DNA of 64,000 nt from Ignavibacteriales bacterium (GCA_016707115.1 JADJIH010000006.1:1-64000), one strand, 5' to 3'. Shown: positions 1-11,162, numbered from the stretch's first letter. Translations and numbers: made by a program. The notes: a model not told the origin generated them from the sequence alone.

Positions 1-1427
1 GATAGATTTGGGATAAAGCCTTTTTACTATCATTATAAGCAACTAAAAGAATTTTTATTTGCATCGGAAATAAAGGCAATACTCCAAGTAATAAATTCAA
101 CATCGGACAAGCAAACTTTATTTGATTCTTTTGCATACGGCTATTCGGATCATAACGATAGAACTTTTTTTGAAGACATTAAACAATTGAGGGGTGGACA
201 TAATTTAATTCTCCAAAATGGCAAATTATCAATTTCTCGATATTACAAAATTAAAAGTCAACCCTGCCAGGATTCATTTGAAAATGCCAAGGAAAAATTA
301 CGTGAGCTACTGTTTGATGCAGTAAGAATAAGATTAAGAAGCGATGTACCTTTGGGGTATGCATTAAGCGGAGGAATTGATTCTTCTTCAATTGTTGGAA
401 TTGCTTCAAAAATTAATCGTGGCTCTAATAATACATTTTCAATGATCTATCCCGGTGAAAATGTAGATGAGTCTTTCTTTATAAATAAAGTAATTGAGAA
501 AACAGGTGTAAACCATCATTTTGTTTCCCCCACAACAGAAGATTTTTTAAAAGACCTTGATAGTTTTATCTGGCATCAGGAAGAACCCTTTATTGGCACT
601 TCATATTTTGGAGAATTTAAGCTAAGAGAATTAATTAGAAAAAATAATGTTACCGTTAGCTTGGAAGGACAGGGGGCCGATGAAATAATTACAGGATATA
701 CGAGTTTATTATATCCTATTTTTTTGATGTTATTTCAAATATGCGTATTAAAAATTTATTGAATGAACACAGGCACTTTAAAAATTATTTAAGTAACCCG
801 GCCAGAATGTTAAAGTCATACTTTCAGCGAAACAGAACAGTAGACAGCAAATATTTGTTTATAAAATATCCTTACTTAAAAAATGAATATTTCGATGTAA
901 AATATAATAATGCAGAAGTTTCCGAAAGTTTTAGTTCAGGTTCACATCTTAACGATGCGCTGTATGAAATGCTGCTATATACCTCTATCCCTCAGCAACT
1001 AGTAAGGGCTGATAAAAGTTCTATGGCTTTTTCTATTGAGTGCAGGTTTCCTTTCTTGGATTACAGGGTAGTTGAGTATGCAATAAATTTATCGTACGAT
1101 TATAAAACTAAAAATGGATTGACGAAATATATACTCAGAGAGGCTTTGAAGGATTTACTGCCAGCAGAGGTTTATAATCGAAGGGATAAAATAGGCTTTG
1201 CAATACCAAATAATAGTTTTAATACTATCAAAATAAGAGAATATATTTATTCATTACTCGATAACATTAAAGATGAAAATTTTAAATTTTTAAATAAACA
1301 GAAATTTATTAATCAGTATTTTTCAAATTCTGATGAGAACATATTGGATTGGAAATTCTGGAAAACAATATCAGTGATTTTATGGCAAAAAACTTTTATT
1401 ATAAATAGAGAAAATAATGCTATTTAA
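1..1427 (+). CDS. asnB: Asparagine synthetase B-type amidotransferase, C-terminal part (5' truncated by window, frameshifted)
   Basis: Reading frame 1 is already open at base 1 with DRFGIKPFYY, so the gene begins upstream and the N-terminal glutaminase domain is largely outside the window. The synthetase domain carries the ATP-pyrophosphatase loop SGGIDSSS (bases about 370-393) and the later EGQGADEI motif, both typical of AsnB. The frame breaks in a T run at 719-725; the continuation (SIECRFPFLD, the usual AsnB C-terminal motif) runs in frame 3 to 1427. In polysaccharide loci such proteins amidate uronic acids or sugar precursors rather than make free asparagine; that role here is inference. 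The next gene starts 11 bases before its stop, so the two are translationally coupled. Confidence 0.85.
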
Positions 1428-2839
1428 CTCTATAGATTTTGCCATTTTCTTGCCAATAGTTTTTATTCTTTATTGGTTTGTTTTTCAAAAGAATTTAAAA
1501 GCTCAAAATATTTTTATAGTTATTGTTAGTTATATTTTTTATGGCTGGTGGGATTGGCGGTTTCTTTCTCTTCTTATATTTAGTTCTGTTGTTGACTATT
1601 TTGTGGGTTTGGGTCTTCTTAGGACAGAAGATAGCTTAAAAAGGAAATTACTCCTTTATATAAGTATAATTACAAATCTTGGTTTACTTGGTGTCTTTAA
1701 ATATTATAATTTTTTTATCGACTCCTTAATGGCCGCCGCCCCTGGCCTTACATTTTTACTAAGTGAACGAACCTTAAATATTGTACTTCCGGTAGGTATT
1801 AGTTTTTACACTTTTCAAACCCTCAGTTATTCGATTGACGTTTACAGAAAAAAATTAAAACCTACAAAGGATTTATTCTCATTCTTGGCGTATGTAAGTT
1901 TTTTTCCACAACTTGTTGCGGGTCCAATTGAAAGAGCAACAAATCTTTTACCGCAATTCCAAAAAAGAAGAGTTTTCAGTTTTGATAAAGCTCAGGATGG
2001 ACTCAGACAAATTCTGTGGGGTCTATTTAAAAAGATTGTTATTGCAGATAACGCTGCTATCCAAGTAAACTATATATTTAACAATTATGAATCGCTTAGC
2101 GGTAGTATGTTGTTCTTAGGCGTTTTTTATTTTGCATTTCAAATTTATTGTGACTTTTCAGGTTATTCTGATATAGCAATTGGTAGTGCTCGTTTATTTG
2201 GGTTCGATCTTATGAGGAATTTTGCGTATCCATATTTTTCAAGAGATATAGCCGAGTTTTGGAGACGGTGGCATATTTCTCTTTCTACCTGGTTTAGAGA
2301 CTATTTATACATACCTCTCGGTGGAAGTAAAGGTAGTTTATTGAAGCAACTCCGAAACGTTCTTATTATCTTCACTGTAAGTGGGTTTTGGCACGGCGCT
2401 AATTGGACCTTATTATTTGGGGATTTTTAAATGGTTTATATTTTATTCCATTATTGCTTATTCAGAAAAACTGAAGTAACCTTGATACTGTTGCTAAAGA
2501 TTTAATTCCCTCGCAAAGAAATTTTTCAAATTGCTGTCTACATTTTTTATTAACTCTCATAGCCTGGGTCTTCTTCGCGCAGAGAATGTTTCGCAAGCCT
2601 TTAGTTATCTCGGTAATATGTTCTCAGCATCATTATTTACGATTCCGCAAAGAAGGGATACAATCCCCCTAATTCTTATTTTGGTTCTGGTTGAGTGGAT
2701 ACAAAGAAAAAAACAGCACGGTCTTGAAATAGATGATGTAAAATTTACTGCTCTCAGATGGGTAATTTATTATCTGGTTATTTTTATAATATTAAATTTC
2801 GGTGGTTCTCAGCAACAGTTTATATATTTTCAATTTTAA
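1417..2839 (+). CDS. MBOAT-family O-acyltransferase (AlgI/DltB type), frameshifted
   Basis: This is an integral membrane protein that transfers acyl groups, usually acetyl, to a polysaccharide outside the cytoplasmic membrane. The first 337 codons hold about eight hydrophobic segments, the arginine-rich FWRRWHISLSTWFRDYLY signature and the catalytic histidine in SGFWHGANW (about residue 326). The frame breaks after 2425. The tail, including the usual TLIAWVFF-RAENV segment, is recoverable by switching frames again near 2576, where one base is missing between TTCTTC and GCGCAGAG. Total length would be about 470 residues, normal for AlgI-like proteins. The SGNH-like protein downstream is the usual partner. 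Confidence 0.85.
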
Positions 2840-2954
2840 TAATCAATGAAATATTATTATCCAATAATTTGTCATACTTCATTGTCCAGCAATGGTGATC
2901 AGCTAAAATATTGCTAAGAGCCAAGATTTCTAGAAAAAATTAAATATAATTTTA

Positions 2955-4004
2955 ATGAATAAACAAATTAAATACTTTCTAAAAAGAGTCGGAATCTTTC
3001 TAGTTCCTTTTTTTATAGTTTTGATTTCATTCTTCATACTGGACCCATTTAAGATATTGTATGAATATAAAAATTATTCTGGATCATTCATTCAATTAAA
3101 CAGAGATGTTATATCATCTAAGACCCTTATTAAAAATTATGATAAATACAAATACAATTCATTCATCTTTGGAAGTTCAAGAACAGTGGCATTTAAAACG
3201 TGGGATTGGAAAAATCATCTTGATTCATCGGGTGTCCTTTTTTCGTTTGATGCATCAAATGAGAATATTTTTGGAATGTTAACTAAGATAAAATATTTAA
3301 ATGATAATCATATTAAAATAGATAACGCATTATTAGTTGTCTGTTCCGATGCTACTTTTTTATCCATCTCTGATTTAGACGGACCCCTGTATATTAAATA
3401 TCCTGATATCGCTAGTACAAATCAATTGAATTTTTACCTGACATTTATTTCATCCTGGTTCGATAAACTTTTCTTTGTAAAGTATATTGATTATAAGTTT
3501 TTTCAGGTACAAAGGGAATATTCAAAAGATATAATTGAACCACAAAATATTGATTATGATGACGTTTACAATAATTTTTTCATTACAAAAATTGATAGAC
3601 AATTAAAATCCAGACCAGATGCCTATTATTCTGAGATGTTAAAAGACAGTTTGTTTTATAAAAAACAGATCCCTGCGATGATTGAAGAACCTCAGATTAA
3701 TGATATAGCCATTGAATACTTGCGGGAAATGGCTGGAATATTAAAACATAATAACACCAATTATAAATTGGTTATAAGTCCTTTGTATAATACTCCAAAG
3801 TTTAATATTACAGACTATGAAACTCTGGTTAGAATTTTTGGTTCCGAGAATGTATTTGATTTTAGCGGTGAAAACAGTATAACCAGTAACTATAGGAATT
3901 ACTATGAACGTTCTCATTACAGACCAGAAGTTGGCAGACAAATTTTAGAAATAATATATTCAGATAATGCAAAAAGTAAAATTAATCAACTTACCCAAAA
4001 TTGA
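2955..4004 (+). CDS. SGNH/DltD-like membrane-anchored protein, partner of the MBOAT acyltransferase
   Basis: A 349-residue protein with one N-terminal membrane anchor (residues about 10-30) and an extracytoplasmic body. The block FGSSRT (residues 72-77) resembles the nucleophile block of SGNH-like proteins, and ERSHYRPEVG near residue 321 resembles the block carrying the second catalytic histidine. Proteins of this shape sit directly after MBOAT genes in alginate, O-acetylation and D-alanylation loci and help move the acyl group to the glycan. No enzymatic activity can be proven from sequence. The next gene starts inside its 3' end, overlapping by 38 bases. Confidence 0.65.
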   Translation: MNKQIKYFLKRVGIFLVPFFIVLISFFILDPFKILYEYKNYSGSFIQLNRDVISSKTLIKNYDKYKYNSFIFGSSRTVAFKTWDWKNHLDSSGVLFSFDASNENIFGMLTKIKYLNDNHIKIDNALLVVCSDATFLSISDLDGPLYIKYPDIASTNQLNFYLTFISSWFDKLFFVKYIDYKFFQVQREYSKDIIEPQNIDYDDVYNNFFITKIDRQLKSRPDAYYSEMLKDSLFYKKQIPAMIEEPQINDIAIEYLREMAGILKHNNTNYKLVISPLYNTPKFNITDYETLVRIFGSENVFDFSGENSITSNYRNYYERSHYRPEVGRQILEIIYSDNAKSKINQLTQN

Positions 4005-4368
4005 AGACCCGCGAGGCAACTTAACTTTTGTTGAAGAGAATAATCATATTCCCTTTGATATTAAAAGAGCTTACTGGGTTTATGACGTACCCGGTGGAGA
4101 ATTGCGAGGTGGTCATGCTTTTAAAAAAAATAAAGAGTTTATAATAGCACTTTCTGGTAGTTTTGATGTAGTCATAAAAGATGGGAAAACAAGAAAAAAA
4201 TATTCTTTGAGTAGATCTTATTACGGATTATATATTCCTAATATGCTTTGGCGTTCTTTGGAAAATTTTTCTACTAATGCGTTGGCAGTTATTTTATCTT
4301 CATCTTTGTTCGATGCTAATGATTACTTAAGGGACTTTAATGAATTCAAACAATTAGTATCAAAATGA
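3967..4368 (+). CDS. FdtA/QdtA-like sugar 3,4-ketoisomerase (WxcM-like cupin), copy 1
   Basis: A 133-residue cupin whose core (VYDVPGGELRGGHA, residues about 37-50) matches dTDP-4-dehydro-6-deoxyglucose 3,4-ketoisomerases. These enzymes convert dTDP-4-keto-6-deoxyglucose to the 3-keto isomer on the way to dTDP-Fuc3NAc or dTDP-Qui3NAc. The family usually has a His-x-His pair in this motif. Here the second histidine is phenylalanine (RGGHAFKK), whereas the next gene keeps it, so activity or stereochemistry of this copy may differ. It overlaps its neighbour by ATGA. A non-catalytic role is possible. Confidence 0.8.
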   Translation: MQKVKLINLPKIEDPRGNLTFVEENNHIPFDIKRAYWVYDVPGGELRGGHAFKKNKEFIIALSGSFDVVIKDGKTRKKYSLSRSYYGLYIPNMLWRSLENFSTNALAVILSSSLFDANDYLRDFNEFKQLVSK

Positions 4369-4791
4369 AATTTACTCAATCAAAAGTATCTGACTGTCAT
4401 ATAATTGAATTACCAAAAATTCATAATAGGGCAGGTAATATTACAGCAATAAATGAAATGATCGATATCCCGTTTAAGATTAAGAGAGTGTATTATTTAT
4501 ATGATGTTCCAGGTGGAGAGGAACGTGGCGGACATGCACATAAAAATTTATTTCAACTAATTGTTGCTGCAAGTGGGAGTTTCGATGTTGTTTTAAATGA
4601 TGGCTTTGAAAAGAAAAACTATCCAGCTAAATAGACCATATAATGGTTTGATTATCGTTCCTGGTATTTGGAGGGAGTTATCAAATTTTTCTTCAGGTTC
4701 TATTTGCCTTGTCTTAGCTTCAGAAGTATATAAAATAAAGGATTACATTAGAGATTATTCACTATTTGAAGATTTAAAAAATGAAAGATAA
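4365..4791 (+). CDS. fdtA: FdtA/QdtA-like sugar 3,4-ketoisomerase, copy 2 (frameshifted)
   Basis: Second WxcM-like cupin of the same family, clearly paralogous to the preceding gene (shared VPGGE-RGGHA and SGSFDVV segments). It retains the full RGGHAHKN motif with both histidines. The frame breaks at the A run 4609-4618; adding one A joins SFDVVLNDGFEKK to TIQLNRPYNGLIIVPG and gives a normal protein of about 141 residues. Its start overlaps the stop of copy 1, and its stop overlaps the acyltransferase start. FdtA (galacto product) versus QdtA (gluco product) cannot be decided from this alignment by eye. Confidence 0.8.
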
Positions 4792-5242
4792 ATTTATTCA
4801 TCCGCTTGCTGATGTAAAGACTGTTAAAATTGGTGAGGGTACTTATATCTGGCAATTTGTTGTAGTTCTTGATAGAGCTGAAATCGGGAATAATTGTAAT
4901 ATAAACTGCCATTGTTTTATTGAGAATGATGTTATAATTGGGAATAATGTAACAGTGAAAAGTGGGGTATATTTGTGGGATGGAATTACAATAGAGGATA
5001 ATGTTCAGATTGGTCCCAATGTCACATTCACTAATGATAAATATCCAAGAGCAAAGAAACAATTTGTATTACAAGAAACGTTTATAAAAAAAGGTGCTTC
5101 TATAGGTGCGGCTTGTACAATTTTAGGAGGCTTAACAATAGGTGAAAATGCGATGATCGGTGCAGGAAGTGTACTTACCAAAAATGGTCCTGCAAATCAG
5201 CTTTGGTATGGTAATCCAGCAAAATTTATTAAAGAATTATAA
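4781..5242 (+). CDS. Left-handed beta-helix N-acyltransferase (FdtC/QdtC type)
   Basis: A 153-residue hexapeptide-repeat protein: imperfect [LIV]-G-x4 repeats cover almost the whole chain (IGEGTYIW, IGNNCNINCHC, IGNNVTVKSGV, IGENAMIGAGS). This is the expected size and fold of the 3-N-acetyltransferases that complete dTDP-3-acetamido-3,6-dideoxyhexoses. It sits between the ketoisomerases and the aminotransferase, which is the usual fdt/qdt order. Acetyl-CoA is the likely donor; another acyl donor is possible. Confidence 0.8.
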   Translation: MKDKFIHPLADVKTVKIGEGTYIWQFVVVLDRAEIGNNCNINCHCFIENDVIIGNNVTVKSGVYLWDGITIEDNVQIGPNVTFTNDKYPRAKKQFVLQETFIKKGASIGAACTILGGLTIGENAMIGAGSVLTKNGPANQLWYGNPAKFIKEL

Positions 5243-6363
5243 TGAACACTATTAAATTTTTAGACTTACTAAAAATAAATAATCAGCACCGGCAGGAAAT
5301 TGATGAGGCTATTAAAAAAGTTTTAGATTCAGGCTGGTATCTTTTAGGTGAAGCTGTTGAGAAATTTGAGAGTAGTTTTGCTGCCTACTGCAATGTAAAA
5401 CATTGTATTGGTATAAGTAATGGTTTAGATGCTTTGATCTTGATTCTAAGAGCATATATAGAAATAGGATTAATGAAGGAGGGTGATGAAGTTATTGTAC
5501 CAGCAAACACGTATATCGCTTCGATACTGGCAATATCAAGCAACAAATTAATCCCAGTACTTGTTGAGCCGGATATTCTTACATACAATATTAATCCTGA
5601 TTTGATAGATGAAAAAATTAATGCAAAAACGAGGGCAATTATACCAGTGCATTTATATGGGCAATGTGCTGAGATGGAGGCTATAAATTCTATTAGCTAA
5701 AAAATATAATTTATTAGTTATTGAGGATGCTGCACAGGCACATGGCGCAATTTACGAAGGTAAAAGAACCGGTAATTTAGGAGATGCATCGGGATTTAGC
5801 CTTTTATCCGGGAAAAATCTTGGTGCTTTTTGGTGATGGTGGTGCAGTAACAACAAATAACAATGAACTGGCAGATGTGATACGCGCATTAAGAAATTAC
5901 GGCTCGCACAAAAAGTATTACAATCTTTACAAAGGCTTTAATAATCGGCTGGATGAAATCCAGGCAGCAGTACTTAATGTAAAATTAAAATATCTTGATG
6001 AAGAAAAATCAGCGACGCAGGGAAATCGCACAGTATTTTTGCAGCAAAATAAAAACAAAAAATTATTTTACCCATTGAGAATTCAACATTGAACATTGAG
6101 AATTCCAAAGACCATGTCTGGCATCTATTTGTAATTAGAACAACTGAACGTGAAAAACTTCAACAATATTTAACTGACAATGGATTACTGACTGTAATTC
6201 ATTATCCTGTTCCACCACATAAGCAGCATATAAAGAATGGAATCACCTGAGTTTTCCTGTCACAGAAAAAATACATAACGAAGTTTTAAGCTTGCCTATA
6301 GGAAGTCATCTTTCAGATGAGGCCATTGAATTTGTTGTAGAAAAATTAAATGCCTATGTCTAA
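5242..6363 (+). CDS. fdtB: DegT/DnrJ/EryC1/StrS sugar aminotransferase (FdtB/QdtB type), multiple frameshifts
   Basis: PLP-dependent 3-aminotransferase of the dTDP-Fuc3N or dTDP-Qui3N pathway. Recognisable blocks are GISNGLDAL near residue 55, the cofactor-contacting EDAAQAHGA, the Schiff-base lysine in FYPGKNLGAFGDGG, and RNYGSHKKYYN. The coding sequence is split near 5694, 5800 (extra C), 5812 (one A too few), 5828 (one T too many), 6060-6090 and 6230. The adjacent minus-A and plus-T changes compensate each other. Read through these, it gives about 370 residues ending at TAA 6361-6363, a normal length. The start abuts the acyltransferase stop (TAATG). Confidence 0.8.
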
Positions 6364-7093
6364 AAGAGTTTTTATTGGTCTCAATAACATTGCAAACGTT
6401 GGGCTTAGTTTAAAATCCGGTTTTGAAGATTTAGGAATAATTGCGGACTTCTACACCACCGAAAAAATCCTACATAAGTACGATTATTCTGAGAAATTAA
6501 ATGTAAAAATCAATCGAATAAATCAGAATTTTGATATTATTTTTAGTCCGGATGAATGTGGTGGTTATTTTATAGAGAAATACATTACGTATTATTTCCC
6601 GGTTGAAGATATAGGTGGAGAAAAACCAATAATTCAAACTGCAACAAAAATAAAATCTCTTAGAATCGTGCATGCACCTTCGAATGAGCAATATAAAGGC
6701 TCAAAACATATATATGATGCCATCGACAATTTGAAAAATAGGTACGAGTTTGAATTTATCAAGCTCCAAAATCTTTCAAAAGATGATTTAATCGAAGAAA
6801 TTTTAAAGTGTGATTTAGTTATTGACCAAATGCTTGTAGGCTTTTATGGTATTCTCACTGTTGAGGCTATGTTATTAAGCAAGCCAGTTGTCTGCTATAT
6901 TAAAGATGATATATGGAGTAAAATTGAAAAAGACTGTCCTATTTACAATGCTAACCCCGATAATCTGGTAAATGTTCTTGAAAAAATATTGCAAAATCCT
7001 TCCGAACTTATTAAGCGGGGTGAGGTTTCGCGTAATTACGCACTTGATTATCACTCACCAAAAAGATTGCCGAAAAAATGCTGGAAATTTTAA
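6350..7093 (+). CDS. Glycosyltransferase, GT4-like (short)
   Basis: A 247-residue protein with a GT-B C-terminal half: IVHAPSNEQYKGSKHI (residues about 106-121) and the nucleotide-sugar motif GILTVEAMLLSKPVV (residues about 167-181). The N-terminal NNIANVG start is typical of related transferases of about 360 residues, so the middle may be missing around residues 60-100. Near the 3' end, one extra A in the run at 7060-7064 would restore a KIAEKMLEI ending that runs into the Shine-Dalgarno of the next gene. Donor and acceptor are unknown. Confidence 0.65.
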   Translation: MPMSKRVFIGLNNIANVGLSLKSGFEDLGIIADFYTTEKILHKYDYSEKLNVKINRINQNFDIIFSPDECGGYFIEKYITYYFPVEDIGGEKPIIQTATKIKSLRIVHAPSNEQYKGSKHIYDAIDNLKNRYEFEFIKLQNLSKDDLIEEILKCDLVIDQMLVGFYGILTVEAMLLSKPVVCYIKDDIWSKIEKDCPIYNANPDNLVNVLEKILQNPSELIKRGEVSRNYALDYHSPKRLPKKCWKF

Positions 7094-7106
7094 GGAGGAA
7101 AAGTAA

Positions 7107-8562
7107 TTGTCCTTCATTAAGAATTTTTCTAAAGATGCAATTGCTTATGGACTTGGAAAAGGAATCAAGAAATTTTTGGGTTTTCTTCTTCTTCCATTTT
7201 ATACAAGAGCTTTAACCCCTGCAGATTATGGTATTTTAGATACACTAGGCACTTTTGTTTTTTTTATTGCGGTTTTTTTCAATTTGGGGCTGGATTCAGC
7301 TTCTGGTTTTTATTACTTCCAGCCAAAAGAGGAAAACGAAAAAGGGAAAATTTTATTTACTGTTTTTATATTAAGGCTTGTCACAATATTTCCTGCTGTT
7401 TTACTCGCTTTTTTTTGCTTCCAATATTTCTGAGCTTTTATTTAAAACGGATGAGTATACAAATGTAGTCCTGGTAACCTGTTTACTTTTGCCTCTAAAT
7501 GTAATAACAAGCGAACAAGAGTTAATTTATAGGTTTAACCGAAAACCATGGAAGTATAACCTATTAACAATTTTAAAAGCATTAGTTAATATTGGTGCAG
7601 GCGTTGCATTAGTAGTAAATTTTAAATGGGGTGTATTAGGTGCCCAGTTAGCTAGTTTTGTAAGTAGTTTAGTTGTCATAATCTTTTCCTTCTTTTTCTA
7701 TACCAGGAATAAGTACACATATAAATTTAGTTTTGCCTGGGCAAGAAAAATGTTGAAATATGGTTTTCCCTTAGTCCTTGCCGGTATTGCTGTTTGGGTG
7801 TATTCAGTATCCGATAGATACTTTTTATTATACTACAAAACTTTAACAGATATAGGTTATTATTCAATCGGTTCTACTTTTTCACAACCTTTAGGTTTAA
7901 TTAATACTGCTGTGCAGATGAGTTGGGGAGTGTTGTTTTATGAAATATACAACAATGAAGACGCTGAGAAGGCTGAAAGTAAAAATGCAATTACTGTTTT
8001 AGTAAAATATTATGTCATTTTAGGTTGCATAATATCGTTGTTTTTATCCGTGTTCGCTTTTGAAATAGTTGATCTTGTCACAACCCCGGCATATTTACCG
8101 GGTATAATAGTTATTCCATTGCTTTTATTCTCTGCAATAATTGCTCAGGTTATTGAGATAATAGGAGTGGGTATCACTCTCAGTGAAAAAACTATCTACT
8201 TTACTTATATTCTTATAGTATCTGCGTTAGTTAATTTTGGTCTTAACTTTATATTTGTTCCATTATTAAGTTATTATGGAGCTTCCATAACTACCATCAT
8301 AGCATATACAGTAAATCTGATTTTAACTTATAAAATTGCCCAAAGATACTTCCCAGCTAAGTATAATGTATTTAGTACAATTTTTCTTTTTGTACTATTT
8401 TTAATACCAGCAACACTTATTCCATTATTTGAAATAAAAAATATTTTTGTATTTCCAATTTATTTGAAAATAATAATTTTCTTTTTGTGCTTATCACTTC
8501 CTTTTATATTTGGTTTCATTAATTTAAATCAAATAAAGAGCCTTATAAGGAAAAACAATTAA
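7107..8562 (+). CDS. Wzx-type polysaccharide flippase (frameshifted)
   Basis: An MATE/MOP-superfamily membrane protein that would move lipid-linked repeat units across the inner membrane. The N-terminus (AYGLGKGIKKFLGFLLLPFYTR, then TPADYGILD) is the classic Wzx start. The frame breaks in an eight-T run at 7409-7416, joining LLAFF to ASNISELLF. The full product is about 485 residues with roughly 12-14 hydrophobic segments. Translation starts at TTG 7107, preceded by a strong AAGGAGGA at 7092-7099, which decides the start. The polymerase candidate follows after 6 bases. Confidence 0.85.
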
Positions 8563-8568
8563 GTAAGA

Positions 8569-10005
8569 ATGTTAAACTTATTACTTATATCGTTAGTTGG
8601 ATTAGTATTATTATTTGCCTTTATAATAATTATTCGTAATAAACCGGAGATGTGGTTTTGGATATTTCTAAATATTTATTTTGATCCGGGTGGTTATATA
8701 ACTGGCTTTCGGGTTGGGAAATTAGTAGGACCCTTAAATATAAGTGATGTTATTATTGTTGGAATTATACTTTGTATGGTTTCAGCAAAGATTAACTGGA
8801 AAGTAATTTTTGGAGATAAAATATTAACTAATTTTTTTTTATTTCTTACAATTTTTTCTGCGTATTATTTTATAGTTTTTGGCGGTGTGGCTCCCTATAT
8901 TCATAACGATTTTGATTACGTGACATTTATACTCAAGAATAGAACATTCTTGCATGGTTTTATCATTTTAATATCAGCTTATATATTCTCTTTACGTGGT
9001 TTAAATTACTTTTACTCAGTAACTCTTTTCTTTGGCGTAGTATGTTTAACTCTGTATATGATAACATTATTCACCGGCATTGAATTAGTTTATGTGTGGA
9101 GAATACAGAGGGAGGGGACCGAGATGACAAGAATTACCATGCTTAGCTATGGATTATTTGATATGGTTTTTCCTCTTTCCATAATAGTCTATATCATTTC
9201 AAAAAAAGTAAATTTGAATTTAAAATATAAATACTGGTTATATTATGCCAGCATAATATTTTTAATTACTCAAATAATAACACTTACCAGAAGAACACAA
9301 ATAGATATTTTGGGTTCATTAATTATAATTTCGATAATTATAGCCTATTTATTCAGAGTGGGAAAACTTTCTTCATTACTCAAACTTTTACCACCAGCAA
9401 TACTTGTTATCTTAGTTTTGTCATTTACCTTTCCAGATTATGTTGGGTATATGGGTAAAACTGCAGAAAATACTTTTTTACTTATCACAACTGGAGTTGA
9501 TTCCGAAGGAAATAGTGAGTACAGAGTATCAGGTGAAGGTGATTTAGAGATTACTAAAGAGTTTATTAGTAATAATTTATTATTGGGTACAGGTTATTCA
9601 TATTTATACTGGGGTCCTGGCTATGCATATTCAAATCGAGGAACTACTTACTCTCGTGCTGCTGATGCCGCAGGTGAAGTTCCTATATATTATTTATTAT
9701 TTGGTTTTGGAATTTTAGGTGCGATTTTAATCCTCCCCCTTTACTTTTTGATAGGTAAGCTTTTTTTTAAGTTAATTAAATTATTAAGGTTAAAGCTGGC
9801 TGATTATTTACAAGACCCGATGATAATAATATTTTCTATATATATATTGTTGACTTTCGCGACTATGTTTACTATAAATATATACAATTTAGGCTCACAT
9901 TTTACAGGTTCACGATTCAGTTATTTTTCTTTTTTTATTGGGCTTGGTTTTGCTCTGCATCAGAAAATATTTTTGAATACAATGTTACAGAATAACAAAA
10001 TTTAA
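8569..10005 (+). CDS. O-antigen polymerase/ligase-like membrane protein (Wzy candidate)
   Basis: A 478-residue protein with about 11 hydrophobic segments and one large hydrophilic loop near residues 300-360. The loop contains YRVSGEGDLEITKEFISN followed by NLLLGTGYS, the RxxxW-like and nPlfGxG features seen in O-antigen ligase/Wzy proteins. Position immediately after the flippase supports the polymerase role. Ligase versus polymerase cannot be separated by sequence alone. The gene is uninterrupted, unlike most neighbours. Confidence 0.7.
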   Translation: MLNLLLISLVGLVLLFAFIIIIRNKPEMWFWIFLNIYFDPGGYITGFRVGKLVGPLNISDVIIVGIILCMVSAKINWKVIFGDKILTNFFLFLTIFSAYYFIVFGGVAPYIHNDFDYVTFILKNRTFLHGFIILISAYIFSLRGLNYFYSVTLFFGVVCLTLYMITLFTGIELVYVWRIQREGTEMTRITMLSYGLFDMVFPLSIIVYIISKKVNLNLKYKYWLYYASIIFLITQIITLTRRTQIDILGSLIIISIIIAYLFRVGKLSSLLKLLPPAILVILVLSFTFPDYVGYMGKTAENTFLLITTGVDSEGNSEYRVSGEGDLEITKEFISNNLLLGTGYSYLYWGPGYAYSNRGTTYSRAADAAGEVPIYYLLFGFGILGAILILPLYFLIGKLFFKLIKLLRLKLADYLQDPMIIIFSIYILLTFATMFTINIYNLGSHFTGSRFSYFSFFIGLGFALHQKIFLNTMLQNNKI

Positions 10006-10198
10006 TTTAAATATTTAGTTTTGCCTAAAAATAAGTCGAATAATCAATAATCAATCAAAAAAATATGTACATTAAAAGAAATATAGTATCCAATTTTATA
10101 TGTTTTTAGAAAAAATATTTTTTCACAAAGACTCTACTTCTGTCAAATTTTTAGACTCTAATTGAGATTTTTATTATAGTTTCTTAAGGTAATGATGA

Positions 10199-11102
10199 AT
10201 GAATAAAGTTATAAATTTTCATGATGTTAGGGGACACAATCTGGTTTGAAAAAACATTAAATATTTTAAAGAATAAATTTAATTTAGTTAGTATAAAGGA
10301 TATAGAAAATTTTTATTATAATGGAAAAACTCTAAAAAATTCATGCCATTTAACTATTGATGATGGTGATAAAACTTTTTATAATATTATTTATCCGGTA
10401 TTAAAAAAAATGAATATACCAGCAACACTCTTTGTCTCTCCTAAAATATGTACCGATCTATCGAATTTTTGGTTTCAAGAGATAAGAGTAATGGATCCCG
10501 ATAAGTTGAAAAAAATTATTTCAGAGGATTATAAAGTTGATTTAACAGTACTTCAACCATATTCGATTTTTGTTATACTTAAAAATATGAAAATAAATCA
10601 AATATGGACGCTGATAGGGAGATACAAGTCATTATATAATTTACCACCAATAGAAAATCAAAATATGTCAATTGAGCAATTAAAGGAGATAGATAGATAT
10701 GGATTGGTTACTATTGGAGCGCATACAATGAATCATCCAATATTAGCAAATGAAACTGACGAAACCAGTAGACAAGAAATAGTGGATTCAATTAGAGGAT
10801 TGGAAAATATTTTAGATCATGAGGTTAAATATTTTGCTTATCCAAACGGGACACCGAATTTAGATTTGTCGGTTAGAGAAATTGAAATATTAAAAAATAC
10901 TAATTGTAGTTTAGCATTTTCTGTTGAAAAACAAGATTTCAAATTAGCTGATAATCCTTTTTCCATACCAAGATACGGCTTAACCACAGGCAGCAAATAT
11001 TTTATCAAAGCCAAAATCTTACTTGGCAAAAACTGGGATTTAATAAAAAATATGGGATCAAAAGATGAGGTAAGTTTAAGACTCGAACTGAAGAAAAAAT
11101 AA
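10199..11102 (+). CDS. Polysaccharide deacetylase (NodB homology), start region frameshifted
   Basis: Carbohydrate esterase 4-like protein. The metal-site aspartates lie in LTIDDGDKTF and the metal-binding HxxxH in GAHTMNHPIL. PNGTPN follows and corresponds to the next conserved block. The likely start is ATG 10199, giving MNKVINFHDV and then, after a frame change in the G run at 10230-10233, DTIWFEKTLNIL; the uninterrupted part begins at 10221. It would remove N- or O-acetyl groups from a glycan or precursor. There is no signal peptide, so a cytoplasmic lipid-linked substrate is plausible. It lies about 190 bases after the polymerase gene. Confidence 0.7.
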
Positions 11103-11162
11103 ATTTTAGTAATTAAAAAGTCTAGCTCCATTCAGCTCCTTTTATAGATTTTAATGGTAAAA

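Noticed and set aside
4781..5242. Serine acetyltransferase (CysE) for the hexapeptide protein
   Set aside because: It lacks the CysE N-terminal helical domain, is too short, and sits inside a dTDP-amino-sugar module.
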